A DNA stretch of 64,000 nucleotides from Fusobacterium sp. FSA-380-WT-3A. GTDB taxonomy: Bacteria; Fusobacteriota; Fusobacteriia; Fusobacteriales; Fusobacteriaceae. The stretch is from contig NZ_JABAFQ010000003.1 in NCBI RefSeq assembly GCF_012843705.1, forward strand, positions 62,001 through 126,000, read 5' to 3'. A model generated the notes under the pieces. The model saw only the letters and a list, made by a program, of their open reading frames with translations. It was not told the DNA's origin and searched no databases. The position numbers and the translations under genes are program-made. Shown here in pieces: positions 32,612 through 40,831 of this stretch (its first letter is position 1; every line of letters starts with the position of its first letter).

Positions 32612-34423
32612 TTAGAAAGTAATTATTGCGTCTCCAGTATTTACTTGAGCTCCTTTTCCTGCATTAATAGCTTTTACTACTCCTGTTTTTGTAGAGTATA
32701 AATCTGTTTCCATTTTCATTGCTTCTATTACAGCAACTAAATCTCCCTCTTTTACTGAATCTCCAACTTTTACTTTTATATCAACTATTGTTCCTGGCAT
32801 TGGAGCCTCAACAATTTCTCCGCTAGCTGATACTGTAGGAGCTGGTGCAGGTGTTGGTGTAGGTTCTGATTTTGGTGTAGGTGCTGGTGCTACTGGAGCT
32901 GGTGCTGCTTTAGGTTGTACAGGTGCTGTTGTAGCCTGAGCTCCTATTTCTTCTACCTCCACTTCATAAGATTTTCCGTTTACATTTACTCTGTAAGCTC
33001 TTAACATTGGTTCCTCCTGAATTTCTTTTGTATCTTTTTCTTGGATTGTTTCTTCCATTGGTTTCACTGGTTCTTCTACTTGTGGTTTTCCTCTATTTTC
33101 CAAGAATTTTTTAGCATATTCAGGGAATAGAGCATAACTTAATACATCTTCTGTTGATTTTGCTAAGCTTCCTATTTCTTCTTTTAATTTTTCTAATTCT
33201 GGAGCTATTTTATCAGCTGGTCTACATGTACTTGGTACTTCATCTCCAATAATTATTTTTTGTATCTCTTTATCTATTGGAGCTGGACTTTTTCCATATA
33301 ATCCTCTTACATAATCTTTTATCTCTTTTGGTACTACTTTATATCTTTGTTTTAATAATACATTAAATACAGCTTGTGTTCCTACCATTTGTGACATTGG
33401 TGTTACTAATGGTGGATATCCTAAATCTTTTCTTACTTTTGGTATCTCTCTTAATACCTCTTCATATTTATCCATAGCATTTTGTTGAGATAATTGAGAC
33501 ATTAAGTTAGATAACATTCCTCCTGGAACTTGATATACCAATGCTTTTGGTTCTGTTTCCATTACTCTTGGATTTAATATACCGTTTTTTCTATATTTTT
33601 CTATTATTCCTTTTAAGTAATCAGCTATCTCCCCTAATACTTCCATATTTAATTTAGGATCTCTTTCTGTATCTTTTAATATTTCAGCAAAGACCTCTGT
33701 AGCTGGTTGAGATGTTCCTCCTGAGAATGGAGACATTGCTGTGTCTATTATATCTACTCCAGCTTCTATAGCATTTGCATATAATATTTGAGCTATTCCA
33801 CTTGTACAATGAGTATGTAATTCTAATGGTAAAGAACATTTTTCTTTTATAGCTGTTATTAAGTCATATCCTGTATCAGGTAATAATATTCCAGCCATAT
33901 CTTTTATACAAATAGAATCTACTCCCATTTTTTCTAGCTCTTTTACTTTTTTTACATAATAATCTATTGTATGAACCTCACTAGTAGTATAAGCGATACA
34001 TCCTTGACAATGTCCTTTATATTTTTTTATTGCTTTTATTGTAGTTTTTAAATTCCTAAAATCATTTAATGCATCAAAAGCTCTTATGATATCTATACCA
34101 TTTTCTAAAGATTTTTTTACAAACTCTTCTACTACATCATCTGAATAATGTCTGTATCCTAATAAGTTTTGTCCTCTTATTAACATTTGTAATTTTGTGT
34201 TTTTTACTTTAGCTCTTATAGCTCTTAATCTTTCCCAAGGGTCTTCATTTAAGAATCTTATACAAGAATCAAATGTAGCTCCTCCCCATACTTCCATAGA
34301 ATAGAATCCAGCTTGATCCATTTTTTCTATTATAGGCAAAATTTCTGCTGTTGTTAATCTTGTAGCTATTAATGATTGTGCCCCATCTCTTAGAGATGTC
34401 TCTGTTATTTTCAATTGTGTCAT
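32612..34423 (-). CDS. oadA: biotin-dependent decarboxylase/carboxyltransferase alpha subunit (oxaloacetate decarboxylase type)
   Basis: A 603-residue protein. Residues 1-270 are the HMGL-like carboxyltransferase barrel (TSLRDGAQSL, WGGATFDSC, metal ligands in LHTHCTSG). Next comes the conserved PYC/OADA domain (about 290-430), then an Ala/Pro hinge (PAPVAPAPTPK) and a C-terminal biotinyl domain with the biotinylated lysine in EAMKMET. In anaerobes this subunit moves CO2 from oxaloacetate or a related acid to biotin, and a membrane beta subunit releases it while pumping sodium. No beta or gamma subunit gene is adjacent, so partners lie elsewhere. Confidence 0.92.
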   Translation of the reverse strand: MTQLKITETSLRDGAQSLIATRLTTAEILPIIEKMDQAGFYSMEVWGGATFDSCIRFLNEDPWERLRAIRAKVKNTKLQMLIRGQNLLGYRHYSDDVVEEFVKKSLENGIDIIRAFDALNDFRNLKTTIKAIKKYKGHCQGCIAYTTSEVHTIDYYVKKVKELEKMGVDSICIKDMAGILLPDTGYDLITAIKEKCSLPLELHTHCTSGIAQILYANAIEAGVDIIDTAMSPFSGGTSQPATEVFAEILKDTERDPKLNMEVLGEIADYLKGIIEKYRKNGILNPRVMETEPKALVYQVPGGMLSNLMSQLSQQNAMDKYEEVLREIPKVRKDLGYPPLVTPMSQMVGTQAVFNVLLKQRYKVVPKEIKDYVRGLYGKSPAPIDKEIQKIIIGDEVPSTCRPADKIAPELEKLKEEIGSLAKSTEDVLSYALFPEYAKKFLENRGKPQVEEPVKPMEETIQEKDTKEIQEEPMLRAYRVNVNGKSYEVEVEEIGAQATTAPVQPKAAPAPVAPAPTPKSEPTPTPAPAPTVSASGEIVEAPMPGTIVDIKVKVGDSVKEGDLVAVIEAMKMETDLYSTKTGVVKAINAGKGAQVNTGDAIITF

Positions 34424-34544
34424 AAGCCCTCTCCTATCTTTCTATTTTTTATTTTTTTTAACTTATTTTGGTTATATTTTAACACTTTATATATTTTTTT
34501 TCAATCATTTTTTATAAAAAAAAACACAATTTCAAAGGTCATTT

Positions 34545-35171
34545 TTATTTAGTTCCAAATATTCTATCTCCACAATCTCCTAACCCTGGAACAATATAAC
34601 ATTTTTCATTTAATTTCTCATCTATTTTAGCTGTGTAAATATCTACATCTGGATGAGCTTCTTGTACTTTTGCTATTCCTTCAGGAGCTGATATTAAACA
34701 CATAAAAGTTATATTTTTAACTCCCTCATTTTTTAAATAATCTATAGCATAGATTGCTGACCCTCCAGTAGCTAACATTGGGTCTACTAAAATTACTTTT
34801 CTATCTTTTATATCTAATGGAAGTTTACAGTAATAATATACTGGTTTCATAGTTTCTTCATCTCTATAAACTCCTATATGTCCAACTTTTGCTGTAGGAA
34901 TTAATGATAAAATTCCATCCACCATTCCAAGTCCAGCTCTTAAAATTGGTACTACTGCTATTGCTTTATCTTTTAATACATATCCTTTTGTTTTTTGAAT
35001 AGGTGTTTCTACTTCTATTTCTTCTAATTCTAAATCTTTAGTTGTCTCATATATCATCAATTTTGCTATCTCATTTAAGTTTTCTCTAAAAGTTTTAGTA
35101 TCAGTATTTTTGTCTCTTAAGTAAGTTAATTTGTGCTCAATTAAAGGGTGTTTTATTTCTAATATTGCCAT
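34545..35171 (-). CDS. upp: uracil phosphoribosyltransferase
   Basis: A 208-residue salvage enzyme making UMP from uracil and PRPP. The PRPP loop [14 protein letters not shown], the N-terminal [16 protein letters not shown] and the uracil-binding C-terminus ([16 protein letters not shown]) are all standard. AGGAGG precedes the ATG. It lies downstream of rpmE on the same strand but is separated from it by a strong terminator. Confidence 0.96.
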   Translation of the reverse strand: MAILEIKHPLIEHKLTYLRDKNTDTKTFRENLNEIAKLMIYETTKDLELEEIEVETPIQKTKGYVLKDKAIAVVPILRAGLGMVDGILSLIPTAKVGHIGVYRDEETMKPVYYYCKLPLDIKDRKVILVDPMLATGGSAIYAIDYLKNEGVKNITFMCLISAPEGIAKVQEAHPDVDIYTAKIDEKLNEKCYIVPGLGDCGDRIFGTK

Positions 35172-35204
35172 AGTTTTCCTCCTGAAAAAATTTGTTCTAT
35201 ATAG

Positions 35205-35230
35205 TAAAAAAGCAGGACCTTAGTCCTGCC
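35205..35230 (-). terminator. rpmE terminator
   Basis: GC-rich stem GCAGGAC / GTCCTGC with a 4-base loop, followed by six T on the minus strand, 11 bases past the rpmE stop. Confidence 0.88.
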
Positions 35231-35240
35231 TCTTCCTGCC

Positions 35241-35450
35241 TTATTTGTTAAGATTATATTTTTTGTTGAATTTGTCAACTCTTCCTGCAGTATCTAAGAA
35301 TTTAGCCTTTCCTGTATAGAATGGATGGCATTTAGAACATACAGCTATTTTAAGGTCTCCTTTAGCATAAGTTGATCTTGTTTCAAATTTTTCTCCACAA
35401 GTACACTCAACTGTAACTACTCTGTATTCTGGATGTAGATTTTTCTTCAT
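35241..35450 (-). CDS. rpmE: ribosomal protein L31 (zinc-binding type)
   Basis: A 69-residue large-subunit protein. The start at 35450 (MKKNLHPEYR) is chosen because AAGGTG lies 5-6 bases upstream and it matches L31; the frame back to 35540 crosses the promoter. Zinc ligands are present as ECTCGEKF and CSKCHPFYTG, the zinc-containing form rather than the zinc-free paralog induced by zinc starvation. It is monocistronic. Confidence 0.96.
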   Translation of the reverse strand: MKKNLHPEYRVVTVECTCGEKFETRSTYAKGDLKIAVCSKCHPFYTGKAKFLDTAGRVDKFNKKYNLNK

Positions 35451-35493
35451 TCTTTCACCTTCTTTCGATAATAAACTTATAAATTCACAAGAA

Positions 35494-35522
35494 ATTTTAC
35501 CACATTTTAGATATTTTTGCAA
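35494..35522 (-). promoter_or_regulatory. rpmE promoter
   Basis: TTGCAA (35517-35522) and TAAAAT (35494-35499) on the minus strand, spacing 17, about 45 bases before the start codon. Confidence 0.6.
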
Positions 35523-35619
35523 GTGTTTTTTTATAAACATTCTAAAGTATTTATTTTTTATCTCTTTTATTTTTCTTTAATAAATGATAAAATATATATT
35601 ATTTTTATGTGAGGTATAT

Positions 35620-36417
35620 ATGAATAAAAAATTTTATAGTTATTATATAGAATCTACAAAAGAAAATGGTATTTTAGATAATTGGAGTGATTGTCAAAAA
35701 AAAGTTTTAGGCACAAAATCTAGTTATAAATCTTTTAAAACTTATGAAGAAGCTAAAAGTTGGTTAGATAATCTACTTAATCCAAATGAAAAAAATATAT
35801 CTTCTACTAAAACTAATTCTAAATTTTATGCTTGCTTTTATGTTGAGAATAAATCTTATAAAATTTTTGATAATTGGGCCCAATGTAAAAAAGAGATAGA
35901 AAATAATCAATGCCGTTACAAATCTTTTAAAACTTATGAGGAAGCTAAAAATTGGTTAGAAGATGGGGCAATTTATCAAACAAAAGCTCTTATTGAAAAA
36001 ACTCTTATTGATGGAATATATTTTGATGCTGGTACAGGTAGAGGAATAGGAGTCGAAGCTAAGGTTTCCTTTAAAAATGGAGTTTCAATTTTAAAAGAAT
36101 ATTTTCCTAATGATAATATAAATGAATTTGGAAACTTATCTTTAGGTTTTGAAAAAACAAATAATTTTGGTGAATTAAAAGCTTTGGATATGGCTCTTGA
36201 CATTGCTCTTAAGGAAAATATTTTAAATATTTTTGGAGATAGTACTTTAATTATAAATTATTGGTCTAAAGGAATTATAAAAAGTGATATTAATAGTGAA
36301 ACCATTGAACTTTCTAAAATAGTTTCTCACAAAAGAAAAGAATTTGAAAAAATTGGTGGTACGATATCTCATATATCTGGAGATATTAATCCTGCTGACT
36401 TAGGTTTTCACAAATAA
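35620..36417 (+). CDS. ribonuclease H with two hybrid-binding domains
   Basis: A 265-residue enzyme that cuts RNA in RNA-DNA hybrids. The start at 35620 is preceded by GTGAGG at 7 bases. Two viroplasmin-like hybrid-binding domains sit in tandem (about 4-50 and 69-115), both ending in a near-identical YKSFKTYEEAK.WL motif. The catalytic domain (130-265) keeps the four acids: Asp in YFDAGTG, Glu in NFGELKA, Asp in FGDSTL and Asp in NPADLG. Most bacterial RNase H1 proteins have zero or one such domain. It is followed by the YwaF-like gene 10 bases later. Confidence 0.88.
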   Translation: MNKKFYSYYIESTKENGILDNWSDCQKKVLGTKSSYKSFKTYEEAKSWLDNLLNPNEKNISSTKTNSKFYACFYVENKSYKIFDNWAQCKKEIENNQCRYKSFKTYEEAKNWLEDGAIYQTKALIEKTLIDGIYFDAGTGRGIGVEAKVSFKNGVSILKEYFPNDNINEFGNLSLGFEKTNNFGELKALDMALDIALKENILNIFGDSTLIINYWSKGIIKSDINSETIELSKIVSHKRKEFEKIGGTISHISGDINPADLGFHK

Positions 36418-36427
36418 AGGAGGCATT

Positions 36428-37090
36428 TTGGAATTTATTAAACTTTTTTCTACTGAACATATTATGTACATTTTATTTTTTACTATTTTTTATAGTTTTT
36501 TGTTATATATAAGAAAATTTATAAATAGTAGATTTTTTGAAATTTCAGTAGCTTCTACTATGGGAATTATAAAAATTCTTGGTTACATAGGAAGATACTA
36601 TATTAATCATGAGCCTTTATATGCTCTTTTTCCTATTCATATATGTAATGTTTCTTTTTTTATGGCAGTAATTTTTATGATAAAACCTAATATAAAAGCT
36701 TTTCAAATTATTTTTTATATGTCTTTAGGAGCTTTAGCTGCTATTTTATTTCCAGAATCTGTAGTAGTTTTTCCCAATCCTTTTGGAATATTATTTTTCT
36801 TAGAACATTTCTTTATACTATTTATGATTATATATCAAATGGTTTATTTAAATTTCCGTCCTACTAAAAAAGGAATTTTCCATACTTTCATAGGATTAAA
36901 TATTTTAGCAGTAGTTGCTTATAATTTTAATAAAATTTTTAATACTAACTATATGTATATAAATCACAAACCTTTAACTCCTACTCCACTTGATTTATTT
37001 GGCCCTTGGCCAATTTATATATTAGTAGTTGAAGTGTTATTTATTTTTCTTGGATTTTTATTTTATTTGTTATTTAGAAAAAGAAAATAA
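36428..37090 (+). CDS. YwaF/TIGR02206-family integral membrane protein
   Basis: A 220-residue protein with about six membrane helices. The start is taken as TTG at 36428, directly after AAGGAGG; the N-terminal FIKLFSTEHIMYILFF matches the family's usual beginning, and the next ATG (36464) would remove it. Typical motifs are YINHEPLYALFPIHICNVSFF and the C-terminal LFGPWPIYI. The family has no known function. It is in one operon with the RNase H gene. Confidence 0.78.
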   Translation: MEFIKLFSTEHIMYILFFTIFYSFLLYIRKFINSRFFEISVASTMGIIKILGYIGRYYINHEPLYALFPIHICNVSFFMAVIFMIKPNIKAFQIIFYMSLGALAAILFPESVVVFPNPFGILFFLEHFFILFMIIYQMVYLNFRPTKKGIFHTFIGLNILAVVAYNFNKIFNTNYMYINHKPLTPTPLDLFGPWPIYILVVEVLFIFLGFLFYLLFRKRK

Positions 37091-37110
37091 TTTTATATAA
37101 ACTTAATATA

Positions 37111-37146
37111 AAAAGAGGACATTGCAAAACAATATCCTCTTTTTTA
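37111..37146. terminator. bidirectional terminator between ywaF-like gene and rnpB
   Basis: AAGAGGACATTG and CAATATCCTCTT pair around a 4-base loop, with T-runs on both strands. It ends the membrane protein transcript and probably the RNase P RNA. Confidence 0.78.
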
Positions 37147-37147
37147 T

Positions 37148-37476
37148 TTAGGCATTACATAAGCCGGGTTTTGTATCAGTTAATTATTTATCTAGACTTA
37201 CAATCACTTATAAGTTCAAGCAACTTACCATGAAAGTGGACGAGCAGCCCTTAACCTTTCTTTCTTAGTCTTGCTCCAGAGGGGGTTTACAAAACATTTT
37301 TAGTTCCCTAAAAATTTGGTAGTCTCTTACACTGCCTTTTCACCCTTACCATTTCTGGCGGTTTGTTTTCTGTTGCACTTTCCTTAGAATTACTTCCAAT
37401 AGCCGTTAGCTATCCTCTTGCTCTATGGAGCCCGGACTTTCCTCTTGAATAATCAAGCAATTAACTGTAATACCTA
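37148..37476 (-). ncRNA. rnpB: RNase P RNA (class A)
   Basis: On the minus strand the sequence has GAGGAAAGUCCGGGCUCC (the 5' conserved region), AGGAAAGUGCAACAGAAA, GGUAAGGGUGAAAAGGCAGUG, AAACCCCCUCUGGAGCAAG and the 3' conserved CCGGCUUAUG. P1 forms between GGUAUUACA at the 5' end (37466-37474) and UGUAAUGCC at the 3' end (37151-37159), which sets the boundaries. It is the catalytic RNA that matures tRNA 5' ends. Confidence 0.97.
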
Positions 37477-37485
37477 CAGTTTTTT

Positions 37486-37494
37486 ATTATATCA
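37486..37494 (-). promoter_or_regulatory. extended -10 promoter of rnpB
   Basis: TGATATAAT on the minus strand, an extended -10 (TGn) element 10 bases ahead of the RNA's 5' end. No good -35 is visible, which is usual for this class. Confidence 0.55.
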
Positions 37495-37507
37495 TACTTT
37501 TCTTTTT

Positions 37508-37942
37508 TTAGCTAGTGGAATCTTCATTTTCCTCTTCAGGTATAACTTTTTCTAAAGCTTCCAATACACCTATTATATATTTTTCATAATCTCTATTATA
37601 AAGGTCTTTTTTGTAATTATCTAATATAATACCTAAATCAACAGATTTATCCTCCATATTTAAATCTTCTGAAAATTTTAATTCTATTCCTAATTCATCA
37701 GTTTCTATATTTTGAATATTGAATATTAAAACTTTTTGAGGATTTTCTGTATAAAAATCATTTTCTCCTTCAAAAATATTTAAATAGACTTTTATATTTT
37801 TAGAATTCTCTAATTTTTCTATAGCTCTTTCAACTCTTCTTATCTCTTTAAAATTTAAAATATCTTTTTCTATATTTACTTTTGCAAAAGTAAGGGAAAA
37901 TATAAACACATTAATTATAAAAAATTTTATTATTTTTTTCAT
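37508..37942 (-). CDS. small exported protein of unknown function
   Basis: A 144-residue protein starting at 37942 (GGAGA upstream); the longer frame to 37990 overlaps the Nif3 gene and lacks a ribosome site. Residues 1-20 form a signal peptide (IIKFFIINVFIFSLTFA followed by K). The mature part is acidic (KVNIEKDILNFKEIRRVERA, ENEDSTS at the end) and has no cysteine or recognisable domain. It is the last gene of the dnaG-rpoD group, 10 bases after the Nif3 gene, and likely periplasmic. Confidence 0.7.
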   Translation of the reverse strand: MKKIIKFFIINVFIFSLTFAKVNIEKDILNFKEIRRVERAIEKLENSKNIKVYLNIFEGENDFYTENPQKVLIFNIQNIETDELGIELKFSEDLNMEDKSVDLGIILDNYKKDLYNRDYEKYIIGVLEALEKVIPEEENEDSTS

Positions 37943-37952
37943 TTTTTCTCCA

Positions 37953-38735
37953 TTATATCTTAGTAAAAACAGGTAAATCATTAAATTCAATTATATTAAC
38001 ATCTTTTATCTCTTCTAACTCTTTTAAAATTATCTTTCCAAAGAAATGTTCTGTTTCATAGTGCCCTATATCTATCAATATAAAATTTTCTTCTAAAGCA
38101 TCTAAAGCCTCGTGATATTTTACATCACCTGTTATTAATAAATCAGCACCTATTTTTTTTGCTTTTCTCCAATAACTGCTTCCAGCACCATTTACAATAG
38201 CAATTTTCTTTATCTCTTTAGACGCTAAATCTCTACCAACAACTCTTATATTTTCTTCTAAAAAAGTTTCTTTTATTTTTTGTAAAAAATCATTAAAATC
38301 TTCTTTTTCTTTTAATGAATACACTCTCCCAATTCCACATTCATTTTCTTTTATTTCATCTATTATTTTACCATTGATTAAACCTAATCTTTCACCTACA
38401 AAATCGTTTAATCCACCAATAGTACTATCTAAATTTGTATGAAGAGTATAAATTGAAATATTATTTTCTATTGATTTTATTATTTTGTTTCCTAAAACTG
38501 TATCACTATTAATTCTTTTAATCCCTGAAAATATCATTGGGTGATGTGAAATAATTAAATCTATATTATTTTTTATTGCGTTTTCTAAAACCATGTCAGT
38601 TATATCTAAAGAAATTTGTATATTTTTTATTTCTTTATTTCTTTTTCCTATTAATAATCCTACATTATCCCACTCTTCACTATTAGTTACAGGAAATTTT
38701 TTTTCTAAAATTTTTATTATTTCATTTAATATCAT
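37953..38735 (-). CDS. Nif3/DUF34-family dinuclear metal protein
   Basis: A 260-residue protein of the universal NIF3-like family (relatives are annotated as GTP cyclohydrolase I type 2, but the role is unsettled). Metal ligands appear as ISHHPMIF and the C-terminal DIGHYETEHF, with EEWDNVGLLIG near the start and GAGSSYW in the middle. Its ATG overlaps the stop of the sigma-like gene (ATGA), so translation is coupled. It is of the short form without the inserted PII-like domain. Confidence 0.9.
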   Translation of the reverse strand: MILNEIIKILEKKFPVTNSEEWDNVGLLIGKRNKEIKNIQISLDITDMVLENAIKNNIDLIISHHPMIFSGIKRINSDTVLGNKIIKSIENNISIYTLHTNLDSTIGGLNDFVGERLGLINGKIIDEIKENECGIGRVYSLKEKEDFNDFLQKIKETFLEENIRVVGRDLASKEIKKIAIVNGAGSSYWRKAKKIGADLLITGDVKYHEALDALEENFILIDIGHYETEHFFGKIILKELEEIKDVNIIEFNDLPVFTKI

Positions 38736-39508
38736 AACGAAAACATCCTTCCATCTCTTGATGAAATTTTAGATAAAGCCTTACTAAATAGCTCTTCCCC
38801 TTTATTCTTCTCTAATCCCATCTCTTTTTCAATTTCTAACACAGAATATCTTTTATCATATCCCAACCCAAAATAATATTCTATTGCTTTTATTTCATCA
38901 TATGAAAGAGTAAATAAAACATCATCTATTGATAAATTCTCAATAGTTTTAATTTTTTTCTCTTTTTCCTCATTTGTTATTTCAATTTCATCCATATGAG
39001 TTTTTGTAAAATAAAATAAAAACTCTTGTCTTATTTGTTCAAATCTCTCTTCTGTATATATTCCCATTTGTCTAGCTGCCCAAATTTTAATATATTTTTT
39101 TAAATCTCCATTGTCATAAGTATATCTATTGATAGCTTCAACAGCCCCCATTATTCCCTCTTGGATAAGCTCTAAATATTCTACTCCCTCTCTTACAAAA
39201 TAAAGGGCAATTCTTGCTATCTCATTAAAATTATCTATTAAGATTTTTTCTCTTGCCTCACTCTCTTCTATTTCATCACTATAATTTTGATATTCCTCTT
39301 CTGTTAGAGGTTCATATAAGTTTATCTCTTCTAAATAGTCTAATACATCATCATTTTCTAACTCTTGTACTTCTCTTTTAGAAACTAAATAATCATTTTC
39401 TCTCTCTAATTCCACATTAAAATCTAAATTTTCTTTTAAAAATTCATCAAATTCATCATTATTTCTATATTTTTCAAATACAAATTTTTCAAAATTTTCT
39501 ATTAACAT
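38732..39508 (-). CDS. divergent sigma-70-like protein adjacent to rpoD
   Basis: A 258-residue acidic protein. Residues about 98-160 resemble sigma region 2 of its neighbour RpoD: IARIALYFVREGVEYLELIQEGIMGAVEAINRYTY then KIWAARQ. A C-terminal part (about 195-250) resembles region 4 (LSYDEIKAIEYYFGLG, VLEIEKEMGLEKNKGEELFSKAL) with a weak helix-turn-helix. The promoter-contacting residues of regions 2.4 and 3 are not conserved. It may be a specialised sigma, a regulator of RNA polymerase, or a decaying duplicate. It follows rpoD after a hairpin. Confidence 0.65.
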   Translation of the reverse strand: MLIENFEKFVFEKYRNNDEFDEFLKENLDFNVELERENDYLVSKREVQELENDDVLDYLEEINLYEPLTEEEYQNYSDEIEESEAREKILIDNFNEIARIALYFVREGVEYLELIQEGIMGAVEAINRYTYDNGDLKKYIKIWAARQMGIYTEERFEQIRQEFLFYFTKTHMDEIEITNEEKEKKIKTIENLSIDDVLFTLSYDEIKAIEYYFGLGYDKRYSVLEIEKEMGLEKNKGEELFSKALSKISSRDGRMFSL

Positions 39509-39525
39509 TTTTTCTCCTTATTTAA

Positions 39526-39549
39526 AAATAGGAGCTTTTGCTCCTATTT
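39526..39549 (-). terminator. hairpin between rpoD and the sigma-like gene
   Basis: Perfect ten-base stem AAATAGGAGC / GCTCCTATTT with a TTTT (minus-strand AAAA) loop, then TTTTTAAA and the next gene's ribosome site. It could cut transcription past rpoD, reducing expression of the downstream genes. Confidence 0.65.
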
Positions 39550-39550
39550 C

Positions 39551-40816
39551 TTATTTTTGTTTGAAATCTTCTAGTTTCTTTCTTCTACTAGGATGTCTTA
39601 ATTTTCTTAAAGCTTTAACTTCTATTTGTCTAATTCTTTCTCTTGTAACTTTAAATATTTTTCCAACTTCTTCTAAAGTTTTTGGAGCTCCATCCTCAAG
39701 TCCATATCTATATCTTAGAACTTGTTTTTCTCTATTATTTAAAGTGTTAAGAACCTCATTAAGTTGCTCTTTTAATAAAACTCTATTAGTCTCTTCATAA
39801 GGATTTAACATTTTATTATCCTCTACGAAATCCCCTAATTCACTATCCTCTTCACTTCCAACAGGTGTTTCTAAAGAGATTGGGTCTTGATTCATTTCTT
39901 GAATAGCTTTTACTTTTTCTACTTCAAGATTTAATCTCTTAGCTATAATATCAGGAGTTGCATCTCTACCTGTTTCTTGTAAATAAACCCTAGCTTCTTT
40001 TTTGATTTTATTGATAGTTTCTATCATATGAACAGGGATTCTTATTGTTCTACCTTGGTCAGCTATAGCTCTTGTAATAGCTTGTCTTATCCACCAAGTA
40101 GCATATGTTGAAAACTTATATCCTTTTGTATATTCAAATTTATCAACAGCTTTCATAAGTCCAATATTTCCCTCTTGAATTAAGTCAAGAAGTTTTAAAC
40201 CTCTATTTGTATGTTTTTTAGCAATACTAACAACTAATCTTAAGTTAGCTTCTACTAATTGTTGTTTTGCATATTCATCACCTTCAAAGGCTCTTTTTGC
40301 ATAATCTAATTCTTCTGCATGACTAAGTAATGGGATTTGTCCTATTTCTCTTAAATACATTTTAATAGGCTCATCTACTCCCATTTCATTTGGTATTATT
40401 CCACCATAATAATCATCATCTGAAAAATCATCTCTTCCATAATCATCAAAATCGTCTAAATCCATATCATCAAAATCATGGAAGTCTAAATCATCTAAAT
40501 CTCCAAACTCATCTTCATCTAATATATTTTGTCCCGAAAATTCATCATAATCCACATAATCTAATGGGTCTTTTTCTATTTTTTTCTCTTGTAGTGAGTT
40601 TATTTTTTTATTATTTTTAGCAACTAAATCTTTTTCAAGTACTACCTCTATTCCTTGGTCAATCATTCCCTCTATTAGTTGCTTAATCTTTTCAACAGAA
40701 AGTTCATCTTTTAATTCTCTATTGATTTCTTCATAAGTTACTACCTTATCTTGAATAGCTTTACGAAGTAATGCAAGAACTTTTTCATTTGTTATTAATT
40801 CTTTTAATCCTTCCAT
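39551..40816 (-). CDS. rpoD: primary sigma factor (sigma-70/sigma-A)
   Basis: A 421-residue housekeeping sigma factor. Residues 1-60 are a region 1.1 relative. An Asp-rich segment (about 95-140) precedes region 1.2 ([16 protein letters not shown]). Region 2 is complete ([48 protein letters not shown]), then region 3 ([12 protein letters not shown]) and region 4 ([19 protein letters not shown]). All DNA contacts are conserved, in line with the TTGACA/TATAAT promoters seen in the window. It lies 15 bases after dnaG, the classic macromolecular synthesis arrangement. Confidence 0.97.
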   Translation of the reverse strand: MEGLKELITNEKVLALLRKAIQDKVVTYEEINRELKDELSVEKIKQLIEGMIDQGIEVVLEKDLVAKNNKKINSLQEKKIEKDPLDYVDYDEFSGQNILDEDEFGDLDDLDFHDFDDMDLDDFDDYGRDDFSDDDYYGGIIPNEMGVDEPIKMYLREIGQIPLLSHAEELDYAKRAFEGDEYAKQQLVEANLRLVVSIAKKHTNRGLKLLDLIQEGNIGLMKAVDKFEYTKGYKFSTYATWWIRQAITRAIADQGRTIRIPVHMIETINKIKKEARVYLQETGRDATPDIIAKRLNLEVEKVKAIQEMNQDPISLETPVGSEEDSELGDFVEDNKMLNPYEETNRVLLKEQLNEVLNTLNNREKQVLRYRYGLEDGAPKTLEEVGKIFKVTRERIRQIEVKALRKLRHPSRRKKLEDFKQK

Positions 40817-40831
40817 AGTTGAAAAGCCTCC

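Noticed and set aside
40390-40620. Histidine/asparagine-rich plus-strand frame opposite rpoD
   Set aside because: It is the antisense of the Asp-rich segment of RpoD; the odd composition follows from that and it has no ribosome site.
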